A DNA stretch of 64,000 nt. Origin: Prochlorococcus marinus str. MIT 9302. Lineage in GTDB: Bacteria > Cyanobacteriota > Cyanobacteriia > PCC-6307 > Cyanobiaceae. The notes beneath the pieces are model-generated. The model was not told where the DNA came from. It made no database searches and saw only the letters and a program-made list of their open reading frames with translations. The stretch is from positions 1 to 64,000 of the forward strand of contig NZ_JNAM01000007.1 in NCBI RefSeq assembly GCF_000759975.1. Reading direction: 5' to 3'. The position numbers and the translations under genes were made by a program. Below are positions 27,208 through 37,295 of the stretch, one piece after another; within the stretch, counting starts at the first letter, position 1, and every line of letters begins with the position of its first letter.

Positions 27208-28416
27208 CTAAGCTTCGTTTAACGCAGCTACACCTGGTAAGGTTTTACCTTCTAAAAGTTCCAAACTTGCGCCACCTCCAGTAGATATATGAGACATTTT
27301 CTCAGCTAATCCTGCTTTCTCTACTGCTGCGACTGAATCTCCACCACCAATTATTGTACAAACTTCAGCAAAAGCACTTAAGTCCGCAAGAGTCGTAGCT
27401 ATTGCATTTGTACCGTCTGCAAATTTATCAAATTCAAAAACTCCCATTGGACCATTCCAAATAATTGTCTTACATTCTGCAAGAGCATTCTGAAAAACTT
27501 TAATGGAATTTGGACCAATATCGAGACCCATCCAATTGCCACTAATTGAATCAATTTGAGATATTTTACTATTGGCGTCCGGAGAAAATTCATCAGCTAA
27601 AACGACATCAGTGGGTAATAATAACTCTACTCCTTTTGCTTTTGCTTTTGCTTCTAAATCTTTAGCAAGTTCTAATTTATCTTCTTCTACAAGGCTCTTT
27701 CCGACATCTAAACCTCTAGCTTTATAAAAAGTAAAGATCATACCTCCACCAATCATGATTTTGTCACACTTATCTAGTAAAGAATCAAGTACTCCTATTT
27801 TGCTACTAACCTTTGATCCTCCAACTATTGCTGCCAATGGACGCTTTGGAGAATCTATTGCTCCTTGTAAGTATTTCAATTCTTTTTCTAAAAGGAATCC
27901 AGCTACTGAAGGACTTAAATAATTAGTAACACCCTGAGTTGAAGCATGAGCTCTATGAGCAGCACCGAAAGCATCATTTACATACATATCTGCATGAGAT
28001 GCTAATTTTTTAGCAAACTCAAGGTCGTTCTTTTCCTCTTCACCAAAAAAACGAACATTTTCAAGTAGAAGAACATCTCCATTAGACAAGCTATTTGATT
28101 GTGCAACTGCTTCATCACCAATACAACTGTTAGTAAGAGCAACGTTTTGCCCCAACAACTGACTTAATCTTGCTGCTACTGGAGTTAATCTCATTTTTTC
28201 ATTTACCTGACCCTTTGGTCTACCAAAATGAGCAGCTAAAATAACTTTTGCAGAATGATTAATAAGATATTCAATAGTTGGGATCGCTGCACGAATACGC
28301 GTATCGTCGGTTATTTGACCATCTTCATTTAATGGAACATTAAAATCTACTCTTACAAGAACTTTTTTTCCTTCTAAATTTGTCTTATCAAGACTGGAAA
28401 GAGATAATTTTGACAT
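27208..28416 (-). CDS. pgk: Phosphoglycerate kinase
   Basis: Calvin-cycle and glycolytic kinase, 402 aa. Visible: [70 protein letters not shown]-type loop ([15 protein letters not shown]), [16 protein letters not shown] and [15 protein letters not shown]. Complete. The 213-bp gap to rbgA (28417-28629) holds a divergent promoter region with no other gene. Confidence 0.98.
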   Translation of the reverse strand: MSKLSLSSLDKTNLEGKKVLVRVDFNVPLNEDGQITDDTRIRAAIPTIEYLINHSAKVILAAHFGRPKGQVNEKMRLTPVAARLSQLLGQNVALTNSCIGDEAVAQSNSLSNGDVLLLENVRFFGEEEKNDLEFAKKLASHADMYVNDAFGAAHRAHASTQGVTNYLSPSVAGFLLEKELKYLQGAIDSPKRPLAAIVGGSKVSSKIGVLDSLLDKCDKIMIGGGMIFTFYKARGLDVGKSLVEEDKLELAKDLEAKAKAKGVELLLPTDVVLADEFSPDANSKISQIDSISGNWMGLDIGPNSIKVFQNALAECKTIIWNGPMGVFEFDKFADGTNAIATTLADLSAFAEVCTIIGGGDSVAAVEKAGLAEKMSHISTGGGASLELLEGKTLPGVAALNEA

Positions 28417-28629
28417 TAAACAAGCTTAATTTTTAATCTTAAGACCCTAACGTTAATTTTGGCTTATTGGGTTAAAAAGTATTTACTGTTACCTATGCCT
28501 TAATAAATTTTAAGAATTAACGATTATAAAAATTTTTTAGTCATTAAATTTATACTAAACTTTAGAAGTAAATACTTTTGAAACTTATAAAAACTAAAAG
28601 GAATACAAAATTTTATTTGATTTATTGAA

Positions 28630-29502
28630 GTGGACATACCCAAAATTCAATGGTACCCAGGCCATATCGCAAAAGCAGAAAAGAAATTATCTGAAGTTAT
28701 CAATAAAGTAGATTTAGTTATAGAAGTTAGAGATGCACGAATTCCTTTGTCAACAGGACATCCACACTTAAATAAATGGATAAATAATAAAAAACATATT
28801 TTAGTTATTAACAGATCAGATATGATCTCCCCTAATACAATAAATAGTTGGAATAAATGGTTTAATGCTAAAGATCAATATCCTCTTTGGTGTGATGCTA
28901 AAAGAGGAATAGGTATTAAAGAAATTTGTAAGTCAGCCAAAGATTCTAGGTCGTCAATCGACGAAAGAAGACTTTCTAGAGGAATGCGAATTAGGCCAAT
29001 TAGAGCCCTTACACTTGGTTTTCCAAACGTAGGAAAGTCAGCATTAATTAATAGAATTGCAAAAAAAAGAGTTGTAGATAGCGCTAGGAAAGCAGGCGTG
29101 ACTCGTAATTTAAGATGGATAAAATTAGATAGTGGTATAGATATGCTAGATGCTCCTGGTGTTATACCGCCAAATTTAGAAGATCAAAAATCAGCACTTA
29201 ATCTTGCACTATGTGACGATATTGGTGAAGCTGCTTATGAAATAGAGAGTGTCGCAATTGGATTTATCAAAATTTTATCCACTCTCAACAAAGATAAGAA
29301 TGCGAGTATCTCAGTTAAACAAATATCAAATAGATATGGAGTTGATATTGCAAAAGGCTTTAAGAGTCCTTCTGCTTGGATCGACGAAGCAGCTTCAAAA
29401 CATACCTCAGGCGATAAAAGGAGAATGTCTCATAAATTATTGGAAGATTATAGAAATCAAATGCTGGGTAAAATTGCTTTAGAAGTCCCAATATGGAATT
29501 AA
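28630..29502 (+). CDS. rbgA: Ribosome biogenesis GTPase RbgA/YlqF
   Basis: 290-aa circularly permuted GTPase needed for late 50S assembly. G-motif order is permuted: G4 VINRSDM (residues about 59-65) precedes G1 GFPNVGKSALINR and G3 DAPGVIPP. The N terminus IQWYPGHIAKAEKKL is diagnostic for the YlqF group. GTG start. The stop overlaps the rluD start by 10 bp, so the two are a translationally coupled pair in ribosome maturation. Confidence 0.95.
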   Translation: MDIPKIQWYPGHIAKAEKKLSEVINKVDLVIEVRDARIPLSTGHPHLNKWINNKKHILVINRSDMISPNTINSWNKWFNAKDQYPLWCDAKRGIGIKEICKSAKDSRSSIDERRLSRGMRIRPIRALTLGFPNVGKSALINRIAKKRVVDSARKAGVTRNLRWIKLDSGIDMLDAPGVIPPNLEDQKSALNLALCDDIGEAAYEIESVAIGFIKILSTLNKDKNASISVKQISNRYGVDIAKGFKSPSAWIDEAASKHTSGDKRRMSHKLLEDYRNQMLGKIALEVPIWN

Positions 29503-30452
29503 ATAATCAAAATTCTTTCGGCATTGGAGAAGGTGAGCTTATAGAAATTATTTATGAGCTACCTCTTCCTATGAGGCTAGACAGATGGTTAGTAAGTAAA
29601 AGGCCAGAACAAAGTAGAGCAAGAATTCAACATTTTATAAATTCAGGTTTAGTACTTGTAAACTATAAGACCGCGAAAGCAAAGACCCCATTAAAAAATG
29701 GAGACAATGTTCAAATATGGATGCCACCTCCAGAACCTCTTATTTATTTGAAACCTGAAAAAATGGATTTAAATATCCTTTTTGAAGACGAGCACATCAT
29801 AGTAATCAATAAACAATCAGGACTAATTGTTCATCCAGCCCCTGGACACAAATCTGGAACTTTAGTGAATGGATTACTTTTTCACTGTAAAGATCTACCT
29901 GGAATTAATGGGAAACTAAGACCTGGGATTGTTCACAGATTAGATAAAGATACCTCCGGATGTATGGTGGTTGCAAAAAGCCAAGAGGCATTAGTAAATC
30001 TCCAGAAACAAATTAAAGAAAAAATTGCATCACGCGAATATATTGCAGTAATTCATGGAGCACCTAATTCTGAAGAAGGTCAAATAGTTGGCAACATTGG
30101 CAGAGATAAATTAAATAGATTGAAATATAAAGTAGTTGAAGACACTTCAGGAAGGTATGCCTGTACCTATTGGAAATTAGAAGAAAGATTTGGCAATTAC
30201 TCATTAATGAGTTTCAAACTAGATACGGGGCGAACGCATCAAATAAGAGTTCATTGCGCTCACATTAATCATCCAATTGTTGGTGATCCGTTATATGGAA
30301 GATGTAAAAAACTACCATGTAAATTAGATGGCCAAGCTTTACATGCCATTAAGCTTGGACTTATACATCCAATCAATGGTAAAGAAATGATATTTGTATC
30401 AGAATTACCATTAGATTTTCAAAAATTAATAAGTGTTCTTAAAGTTAAATAA
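29493..30452 (+). CDS. rluD: 23S rRNA pseudouridine synthase RluD family
   Basis: 319 aa. The N-terminal S4 RNA-binding domain (MRLDRWLVSKRPEQSRARIQHFINSGLV) is followed by the RluA-type catalytic domain with GIVHRLDKDTSGCMVVAK (catalytic Asp) and DTGRTHQIRVHCAHINHPIVGD. Modifies uridines in 23S rRNA helix 69 or a similar site; the exact target is inferred. The end overlaps the convergent ABC ATPase by 8 bp. Confidence 0.92.
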   Translation: MELNNQNSFGIGEGELIEIIYELPLPMRLDRWLVSKRPEQSRARIQHFINSGLVLVNYKTAKAKTPLKNGDNVQIWMPPPEPLIYLKPEKMDLNILFEDEHIIVINKQSGLIVHPAPGHKSGTLVNGLLFHCKDLPGINGKLRPGIVHRLDKDTSGCMVVAKSQEALVNLQKQIKEKIASREYIAVIHGAPNSEEGQIVGNIGRDKLNRLKYKVVEDTSGRYACTYWKLEERFGNYSLMSFKLDTGRTHQIRVHCAHINHPIVGDPLYGRCKKLPCKLDGQALHAIKLGLIHPINGKEMIFVSELPLDFQKLISVLKVK

Positions 30453-32043
30453 GATTTAAAGAGGAATTTAGAAGTGATTTTGTATAAGTGTTTTGAGTTT
30501 TAGTGAATATTGTAGAACTTTCTCCTTCATCAACTATCTTTCCGTGATTCATAACTAGCAACCTATCACAAAATCTTTTAGCAATGCCTAAATCATGAGT
30601 AATAAAGATAATCGTTAAATTCATTTTTTCTTGCAAGACTCTAAGCAATTCAAGAATCTCTATTTTTACTGAAGCATCTAACATATTTACGCTCTCATCA
30701 CAAATCAAAATTTTTGGTTTCAACAATAGTGCTCTGGCTAATGAAATTCTTTGCAATTGACCACCAGATAATTGGCTAGGATAGGAATTAAAAAAATCAT
30801 TATTTAAGGGGAGATTTAAATTTCTTAACATTAGTTTTATTTCTTTCTCGATTTTTCTTTTATCTGCAATTTTTTGAATAAAAAATATATCTTCCAAAAT
30901 ATTTTTAATTGTCATTTTCGGATTCAAACTTGAAAAAGGATCTTGAAAAATAATTTGTATATTATTGTTCTTTTTAAAAGATTTATTTTTTTTCGATGCA
31001 TGATTTTTATCATAAATTTTGATTTCACCACCTCTTACTTTAAGAAGTCCAATTAAAGCCCTACATAATGTACTTTTACCGCTCCCTGAAGAACCAACTA
31101 TTCCAAGAGTCTCATTCTCATATAACTTGAAACTAACTTCATTTAAAGCCTTATTCCATTTATTAATGAAAATTGAAGAATTTAATTTATACCAATGCCT
31201 TAGGTTATTTACCTCTAGAACGACCTCATCTCGAGCATTATTTTTAGTATTTGGTTCTAATACTATTTTTGAAGCATTTACTAACTTTTTCCCGATATCT
31301 GATTTTGGTGATTGAAAAATATCTAATATATTCCCTTTTTCAACAATCGATCCCTTTTCAATTATTGCAACTTTTTTACACCACTTTGCTGCAAGATTTA
31401 TATCGTGACTAATTAAAATCAAAGTAGTAGCAAATTCATTACATAGATGAATTATTTCTTGCATAATTTCAAAACTTGTTTTGGTATCTAAGCTTGTTGT
31501 AGGTTCATCAGCTATTAATAGTTTAGGTTTCAAAGCAAGTGCCATTGCTATAGAAACTCTCTGTCTCATTCCACCACTAAATTGATGTGGGAAAGAATCA
31601 AGTCTACTTTCTTCAATTCCTACTTTTTGAAAAACTTCTTTTACTAATTTTTTAATAAGTACAGATGATTTAGTTTGATAATGCGTTTTAAATAATTCAT
31701 ATAAATGATCCCCAACTCTCATTAGCGGATTAAGTTTTTTCATAGAATCTTGATAAATAAATCCAAAATTCTTTCTTCTAAATAATTGTGCATCTTTGTT
31801 ATTTATTTTCCTAGGGTCTACACTAGAAATCGATAAATACCCTTTAGAAGTGGCCTTTTCAGGCAATATATTTACTAATGTTTTTGCAAAAGTGGTCTTT
31901 CCACATCCAGAAGGTCCTATTATGGCCAAATGATCTCCCCTATCTATTTCCAAATTAAAATTTTTAATAATAGGTTGCTGTTTTAAACCATATTTAACAG
32001 TAAGATTTTTAACTACAAGAATTTTTTCTTTTTTTATTTCCAT
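30445..32043 (-). CDS. Fused double ABC-transporter ATPase, oligopeptide/nickel (Dpp/Opp) type
   Basis: 532 aa with two complete ABC ATPase domains in tandem. Domain 1 (about 5-255) has GPSGCGKTT, FSGGMRQRVSIA and LLIADEPTTSLD. Domain 2 (about 280-530) has GSSGSGKST, LSGGQLQRISLA and LICDESVNMLD. The order mimics DppD-DppF fused, as in YejF-like ATPases. No permease or binding-protein gene is adjacent, so partners must lie elsewhere. I start at the ATG at 32043; the longer frame from 32151 adds an implausible Phe/Cys-rich leader and would overlap the divergent relA/spoT gene. Confidence 0.88.
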   Translation of the reverse strand: MEIKKEKILVVKNLTVKYGLKQQPIIKNFNLEIDRGDHLAIIGPSGCGKTTFAKTLVNILPEKATSKGYLSISSVDPRKINNKDAQLFRRKNFGFIYQDSMKKLNPLMRVGDHLYELFKTHYQTKSSVLIKKLVKEVFQKVGIEESRLDSFPHQFSGGMRQRVSIAMALALKPKLLIADEPTTSLDTKTSFEIMQEIIHLCNEFATTLILISHDINLAAKWCKKVAIIEKGSIVEKGNILDIFQSPKSDIGKKLVNASKIVLEPNTKNNARDEVVLEVNNLRHWYKLNSSIFINKWNKALNEVSFKLYENETLGIVGSSGSGKSTLCRALIGLLKVRGGEIKIYDKNHASKKNKSFKKNNNIQIIFQDPFSSLNPKMTIKNILEDIFFIQKIADKRKIEKEIKLMLRNLNLPLNNDFFNSYPSQLSGGQLQRISLARALLLKPKILICDESVNMLDASVKIEILELLRVLQEKMNLTIIFITHDLGIAKRFCDRLLVMNHGKIVDEGESSTIFTKTQNTYTKSLLNSSLNLI

Positions 32044-32098
32044 GATTTTATAGCAAATTTTTCTAGACCTAAATAAAATACATCTAAAGCAATATAAA

Positions 32099-34408
32099 AT
32101 GTCCGAGGCCGCTGCAAATTCAAAAGAAAAAAACGAAATTGAAGTTTCCAAAACTATTTTGCCTGAAAATAAAAAATATGAAAGTGAATCTTTGAATTAT
32201 CAAATAAAACTTCCCGATTGGCTTTTTAAAGATATTCATAATTTTGAAAAATCAAATAAAGAAAATGATGAGAATCAAAACCTTATAGTAAAGGCTTTTA
32301 AACTTGCTAATAAAGCTCATGATGGACAATTCCGCGCGAGTGGCGAGCCATACATTGTCCACCCGGTTGCTGTTGCAAATCTCCTCAAAGAAATAGGTGC
32401 GAGCTCATCTGTTATTGCTGCAGGCCTTTTACATGATGTTGTTGAAGATACTGGCATTGATTTATCCGAAATAGAAACAAATTTTGGATTAGAAGTAAAA
32501 ATACTTGTAGAAGGAGTAACAAAATTAGGAGGGATTCACTTTAACAACAGGACTGAAGCACAAGCTGAAAATCTTAGGAAAATGTTTTTGGCTATGGCCA
32601 GCGATATTAGAGTTGTCTTAGTAAAACTTGCAGATCGACTTCATAATATGAGAACAATTGAATGGCTAAATGATGAGAAAAAACTAAGAATAGCGAGAGA
32701 AACAAGAGAGATTTATGCACCATTAGCTAATCGACTAGGAATAAACAGATTTAAATGGGAATTAGAAGATTTAGCTTTTAAATTCCTAGAGCCTAAAGAA
32801 TATCAAGATCTTAAAGATCAAATCGCTGTTAAAAGAAGTGATAGAGAAAAAAGATTAAAAGTAACTTTAAATCTTATGAAGGAAAACTTGGTTTCAGCAG
32901 GTTTGAAAAATTTTGAAATAACAGGAAGGCCAAAACATCTTTATGGCATCTGGAGCAAAATGGAAAGACAACAAAAGCATTTTCACGAGATTTATGATGT
33001 TGCTGCCCTAAGAATTATCGTGGACAATTCAGATAGTTGTTATCGAGCTTTAGCAGTCGTTCATGATACTTTCAAACCAATTCCAGGTAGATTTAAAGAC
33101 TATATAGGATTACCAAAACCCAATGGGTACCAGTCCTTACACACTTCTGTGATTGGAAGACACCGACCTATTGAAATTCAAATTAGAACTACTTCCATGC
33201 ATCAAATTGCTGAATATGGTATTGCCGCTCATTGGCAATACAAAGAAGGTGGTTCTCCTGCCAAAAGTAATGCCGAGAGATTTAATTGGCTAAGACAATT
33301 AGTAGAATGGCAACAAGAAGGTAATGAAGGGGATCATAATGATTATTTAGCTTCAATTAAAGAAGATTTATTTGATGAAGAAGTATTTGTGATCACTCCA
33401 AAAGGAGATGTTGTTGGTTTAAGGAAAGGATCTACCGCGATAGATTTCGCCTACAGAATTCATTCTGAAGTTGGAAATCACTGTAATGGAATAAGAATTA
33501 ATGAAAAGCTTTCTCCATTATCTACAGCACTTCAAAATGGTGACTTCATAGAAATTTTGACAAGTAATAATGCTACTCCAAGCTTGGATTGGCTGAACTT
33601 TGTTGTTACGCCAACTGCTAAAAATAGAATCCGCCAATGGTATAAGAAAAGCCATCGTGATGAAACGATTAAAAGAGGTAGAGATTTACTTGAAAAAGAA
33701 GTAGGTCGAAACGGTTTTGAAGCATTACTTTCTAGTGAAGCCATGAAAAAAGTTGCAAATCGATGTAATTTAAAAACTACTGAAGACCTTCTTGCATCTC
33801 TTGGTTTTGGTGGTTTAACTTTGCATCAAGTATTAAACAGACTAAGAGAAGAAATAAAATTACAGACAGAAGATGTAAAAAATGATTCTGACTCTGAAAT
33901 AGTAAAATCTCTTAAAAGTAATAGTAATTTATCCACTAATACATCTAATGCTGCAGCAAAATCACCAATTTCCGGGATAGAAGGTCTTGATTACAGAATA
34001 GGTAAATGCTGTACCCCACTTCCAGGTGAGGAAATTATCGGAACTGTGTCGCTAGGCAACCATGGGATAACCATACATAGAGAAGATTGTGAAAATGTAA
34101 TACCAATTCCAATAGAGAGAAGATTACCTGTTGGTTGGAATCAAGATAATAAAACTGGCGATAATAAGTTTCCAATTCAGCTAAGAATAGAGGTAATTGA
34201 TAGAGTTGGAGTACTTAAAGATATTCTTATGCGGTTATCTGATAAAGGTATAAACGTCAGCGATGCCAATGTTAAAACTGCTTATGGTAAACCAGCTATT
34301 ATAAATCTTTGTGTAGGGCTTGAAAGCTATAATCAACTTCACAAAACAATTGAACAAATTAAATCAATGGCAGATGTTTTAGATATTGCCAGAGTTGGAC
34401 AAAGTTAA
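32099..34408 (+). CDS. spoT: Bifunctional (p)ppGpp synthetase/hydrolase RelA/SpoT
   Basis: 769-aa long RSH protein. The N-terminal HD hydrolase domain keeps the catalytic motif GLLHDVVEDT, with VKLADRLHNMRT. The synthetase domain has GRPKHLYGIWSKM, EIYDVAALRIIVDN, GRFKDYIGLPKPNGYQSLHTSV and IAEYGIAAHWQYKEG. Then come a TGS domain (VFVITPKGDVVGLRKGSTAIDFAYRIH), a CCTPLPGE zinc/helical segment, and a C-terminal ACT domain (RIEVIDRVGVLKDILMRLSDKGI). Both catalytic sites look intact, so it should both make and remove the alarmone. Divergent from the ABC ATPase with about 55 bp between starts. Confidence 0.96.
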   Translation: MSEAAANSKEKNEIEVSKTILPENKKYESESLNYQIKLPDWLFKDIHNFEKSNKENDENQNLIVKAFKLANKAHDGQFRASGEPYIVHPVAVANLLKEIGASSSVIAAGLLHDVVEDTGIDLSEIETNFGLEVKILVEGVTKLGGIHFNNRTEAQAENLRKMFLAMASDIRVVLVKLADRLHNMRTIEWLNDEKKLRIARETREIYAPLANRLGINRFKWELEDLAFKFLEPKEYQDLKDQIAVKRSDREKRLKVTLNLMKENLVSAGLKNFEITGRPKHLYGIWSKMERQQKHFHEIYDVAALRIIVDNSDSCYRALAVVHDTFKPIPGRFKDYIGLPKPNGYQSLHTSVIGRHRPIEIQIRTTSMHQIAEYGIAAHWQYKEGGSPAKSNAERFNWLRQLVEWQQEGNEGDHNDYLASIKEDLFDEEVFVITPKGDVVGLRKGSTAIDFAYRIHSEVGNHCNGIRINEKLSPLSTALQNGDFIEILTSNNATPSLDWLNFVVTPTAKNRIRQWYKKSHRDETIKRGRDLLEKEVGRNGFEALLSSEAMKKVANRCNLKTTEDLLASLGFGGLTLHQVLNRLREEIKLQTEDVKNDSDSEIVKSLKSNSNLSTNTSNAAAKSPISGIEGLDYRIGKCCTPLPGEEIIGTVSLGNHGITIHREDCENVIPIPIERRLPVGWNQDNKTGDNKFPIQLRIEVIDRVGVLKDILMRLSDKGINVSDANVKTAYGKPAIINLCVGLESYNQLHKTIEQIKSMADVLDIARVGQS

Positions 34409-34426
34409 TTTTACAATCAGATCAAT

Positions 34427-34870
34427 CTATCTTTTACTTTTTATCTTGTAGATAAAGAAAACAATACTGCCACAAATCAAAGCTAATAAAATACCTACAC
34501 ATGATGAACCTAAGAGTAATTTTAGGGAAAAAATTCTACCTTGTTTCCATAATTCATCAATAACTAAACTTTCTTCAATAATGTTATTAGAAGAATTATT
34601 GAAAAAAATCGAACCAACTTTATAGTTAAAGTAATAAAGTGGAATATAAGTAAAAGGGTTGCTGATCCAAGTACCAATTGCAGCTAGAACAATATTTCCC
34701 TTAGCTATTTTCGCAAAAAATACCCCTATTAAAGTCTGAAACCCAAAAAAAGGAAAGCAGCCACTAAATACCCCTATTGCTAAACCTTTAGCATTGAAGA
34801 AAGGAGTTCCATTCTGATTACTAAATAATGATAGAATTTTCTTATACGTAATATCTCTTTTAAATCTCAT
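34427..34870 (-). CDS. DUF2062 membrane protein
   Basis: 147 aa. It shows the DUF2062 pattern NAKGLAIGVFSGCFPFFGFQTLIGVFFAK, then AAIGTWISNPFTYIPLYYFNYKVG, with a further hydrophobic helix near the C terminus (LLLGSSCVGILLALICGSIVFFIY). It probably has three or four membrane segments. The family is widespread with no settled function. Sits between relA/spoT (convergent) and mnmE (divergent). Confidence 0.85.
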   Translation of the reverse strand: MRFKRDITYKKILSLFSNQNGTPFFNAKGLAIGVFSGCFPFFGFQTLIGVFFAKIAKGNIVLAAIGTWISNPFTYIPLYYFNYKVGSIFFNNSSNNIIEESLVIDELWKQGRIFSLKLLLGSSCVGILLALICGSIVFFIYKIKSKR

Positions 34871-34936
34871 TCAGAAAGAAAATTTCAAAATTAAATTCTT
34901 GATAATCTTACTTAATTATCCATAACAAAGCGAGAA

Positions 34937-36319
34937 ATGGATTCGATAGTTACTACAGAAGATACAATAGCCGCAATTGCTTCAGCTATAAGTATAGGGA
35001 AAGGAGGAGTTGCGGTAATCAGAGTATCAGGGCAAGACTCAATAAATTCTTGCAAAAAGATTGTTCAAACTAAATCTAAATATGCATGGGAATCACATAG
35101 AGTTTTTCATGGTTTTATTCAGGAAAATAAACAAAATAAATTTATAGATGAGGTTTTAATTTTAGTGATGAAATCACCAAATAGCTTCACAGGAGAGGAT
35201 GTAGTTGAACTTCATTGCCATGGAGGAATTATCCTAGTAAATAAGGTTTTAAAGATATTATTATCTAGTAATTCTAGAGTTAGACTTGCAAACCCAGGAG
35301 AATTTAGTCAACGAGCTTTTCTTAATGGAAAAATAGACCTTACTCAAGCCGAGTCGATTAATCAATTAATTAATGCAAGCAATAACAGATCAGCAGAGTT
35401 AGCTTTTAGCGGGGTTCAAGGAGAAATAAAGAAAAAAATTGATGATATTAAAAATGAACTTATAAATCAACTTTGCGAAATAGAAGCGAGAGTTGATTTT
35501 GAAGAAGACTTCACAGATTTTGATTACACCAAATATCTAAAGAACATTAAAAAAGTAAAAGAAAAAATAGAATTACTAATAGAAAATGCAAAAAGAAATT
35601 CATATATTCACAATGGAATATCCATTGCGCTTATAGGCAAAACAAATGTTGGTAAAAGCTCTTTACTTAATTTGCTTGCAAAAAAAGAAAAAGCAATCGT
35701 AACTAATATTCCTGGAACAACTAGAGATGTTATTGAAGTTAATTTAACTATTAATGATATTCCAATGAAAATAATTGATACTGCTGGCATAAGAGAAACT
35801 CATGAACAAATTGAAAGTATTGGAATTAAAAAAAGTTTTGGGAAAATTAAAGAGTCAGATTTTATAATTTATATTTATAGTCTTGAAGAAGGATTTAATG
35901 AAGAAGACAAAAAAATAATACAAGAAATCCCCAAAGAAAAATTAATTACTATTTTGGGCAATAAAAAAGATTTAATTGATTGCAAAAATATTAATTCAAA
36001 TGAGTTAAAAAACAAAATTCTTATGAGCATTAAGAATAATGATGGTGAAAGATTATTAATCGACGAAATCATAAAAAAATGCGGATTAAAACAAGTAGAA
36101 AATATCAATATATTTTTAAACGAAAGACATCTAACAAATTTGTCTGCTTGCCTATCTAATTTAAATGATACTGATGAAATAATTAAAAATAAATTGCCAT
36201 TTGATTTGTTATCAATAGAACTCAGAGATGGAATACAAAACTTATCTAAAATTACTGGCCAAGAATTAACAGAGGAACTTCTAGATAATATTTTTTCTAA
36301 GTTTTGTATTGGTAAATAA
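34937..36319 (+). CDS. mnmE: tRNA modification GTPase MnmE
   Basis: 460 aa. With MnmG it installs the cmnm5 group on U34 of certain tRNAs. The N-terminal folate-binding domain ([23 protein letters not shown]) and helical domain enclose the G domain with G1 [13 protein letters not shown]2/G3 [10 protein letters not shown] and DTAGIRET, and G4 NKKD. It ends with the diagnostic FCIGK, whose Cys is catalytic. Complete. Confidence 0.97.
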   Translation: MDSIVTTEDTIAAIASAISIGKGGVAVIRVSGQDSINSCKKIVQTKSKYAWESHRVFHGFIQENKQNKFIDEVLILVMKSPNSFTGEDVVELHCHGGIILVNKVLKILLSSNSRVRLANPGEFSQRAFLNGKIDLTQAESINQLINASNNRSAELAFSGVQGEIKKKIDDIKNELINQLCEIEARVDFEEDFTDFDYTKYLKNIKKVKEKIELLIENAKRNSYIHNGISIALIGKTNVGKSSLLNLLAKKEKAIVTNIPGTTRDVIEVNLTINDIPMKIIDTAGIRETHEQIESIGIKKSFGKIKESDFIIYIYSLEEGFNEEDKKIIQEIPKEKLITILGNKKDLIDCKNINSNELKNKILMSIKNNDGERLLIDEIIKKCGLKQVENINIFLNERHLTNLSACLSNLNDTDEIIKNKLPFDLLSIELRDGIQNLSKITGQELTEELLDNIFSKFCIGK

Positions 36320-36401
36320 ATTTGAGTTAAATTACATAGTGATATATAGTTAATTCTCTAACTTGAGTTGAATTTTATTAATTAATTATTTTTTTAGTTT
36401 A

Positions 36402-37268
36402 GTGGATTTAAATACTCCAATAATAAGTAAGATCATTGATAATTGGATCGATGAAGATATAGGAAGGGGAGATCTTACAAGTCCTTCTATTACAGAAGAG
36501 AATGGTAATGCATATTGGATTGCAAAAGAAGGTGGTGTATTTTGTGGTGTCGGAATCATAAAAGAAATTTTTAAAAAAATTGATTTAAAAATCAGTGCAA
36601 ACTTTAATATCTCTGATGGAGATATATTTGTTAAAGATCAAAAACTACTGGAAATATATGGACCTTCAAAAAGTTTGCTAGCTAGTGAAAGAATAGGCTT
36701 AAATATTGCAATGCATTTATCTGGAATATCAACATATACAAAGAATCTTGTAAATAAGTTAGAAGGTACAAATATAAAAATAGCAGATACTAGGAAAACT
36801 ACTCCTGGCTTAAGAATATTTGAAAAATATGCATTCAAATGCGGAGGTGGAGTGAATCATAGAATGGGATTATACGACGCAGCTATGATAAAAGAAAATC
36901 ACATTGCATGGACAGATAATCTTAAAAATGCAGTAAAAAAAATTCGACTAAATTCGCCTTTTACAACTCATATAATAATTGAAGCTGAGAATATCGAACA
37001 GGCAAAAGAAGCAGTATTAGCAGGAGCAGATAGTGTCTTATTAGATGAACTTAGCCCTGAAATAATCAAAAAAAACGTTCAAGAATTAAGAAATTTATCA
37101 ATGAATAGCTTAAAAAAAGAAGTCAATAAAAATTTGATAATAGAAGTTTCTGGAATTAACCCTGAAGAAATTAGTAAATATCTAATAAAAGGTATTGATT
37201 TGATTTCAACAAGTTCTTCAATCACCAAAAGTAATTGGATTGATTTGAGTATGCGTTATATTAATTAA
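36402..37268 (+). CDS. nadC: Nicotinate-nucleotide pyrophosphorylase
   Basis: Converts quinolinate and PRPP to nicotinate mononucleotide in de novo NAD synthesis. 288 aa, GTG start. Quinolinate-site motifs: DEDIGRGDLTS, ERIGLNIAMHLSGIST, ADTRKTTPGLRIFEKYAFKCGGGVNHRMGLYDAAMIKENH, IIIEAENIEQA and VSGINPEEI. Same strand as mnmE and argS. The right-hand gene of the window (63854) is another NAD-pathway enzyme. Confidence 0.97.
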   Translation: MDLNTPIISKIIDNWIDEDIGRGDLTSPSITEENGNAYWIAKEGGVFCGVGIIKEIFKKIDLKISANFNISDGDIFVKDQKLLEIYGPSKSLLASERIGLNIAMHLSGISTYTKNLVNKLEGTNIKIADTRKTTPGLRIFEKYAFKCGGGVNHRMGLYDAAMIKENHIAWTDNLKNAVKKIRLNSPFTTHIIIEAENIEQAKEAVLAGADSVLLDELSPEIIKKNVQELRNLSMNSLKKEVNKNLIIEVSGINPEEISKYLIKGIDLISTSSSITKSNWIDLSMRYIN

Positions 37269-37295
37269 TTATATAGATAAATAATTGAATAATTA

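Noticed and set aside
32044-32151. N-terminal extension of the fused ABC ATPase
   Set aside because: Phe/Cys-rich residues before the natural ATPase start and overlap with the relA/spoT start; the ATG at 32043 matches the family start.
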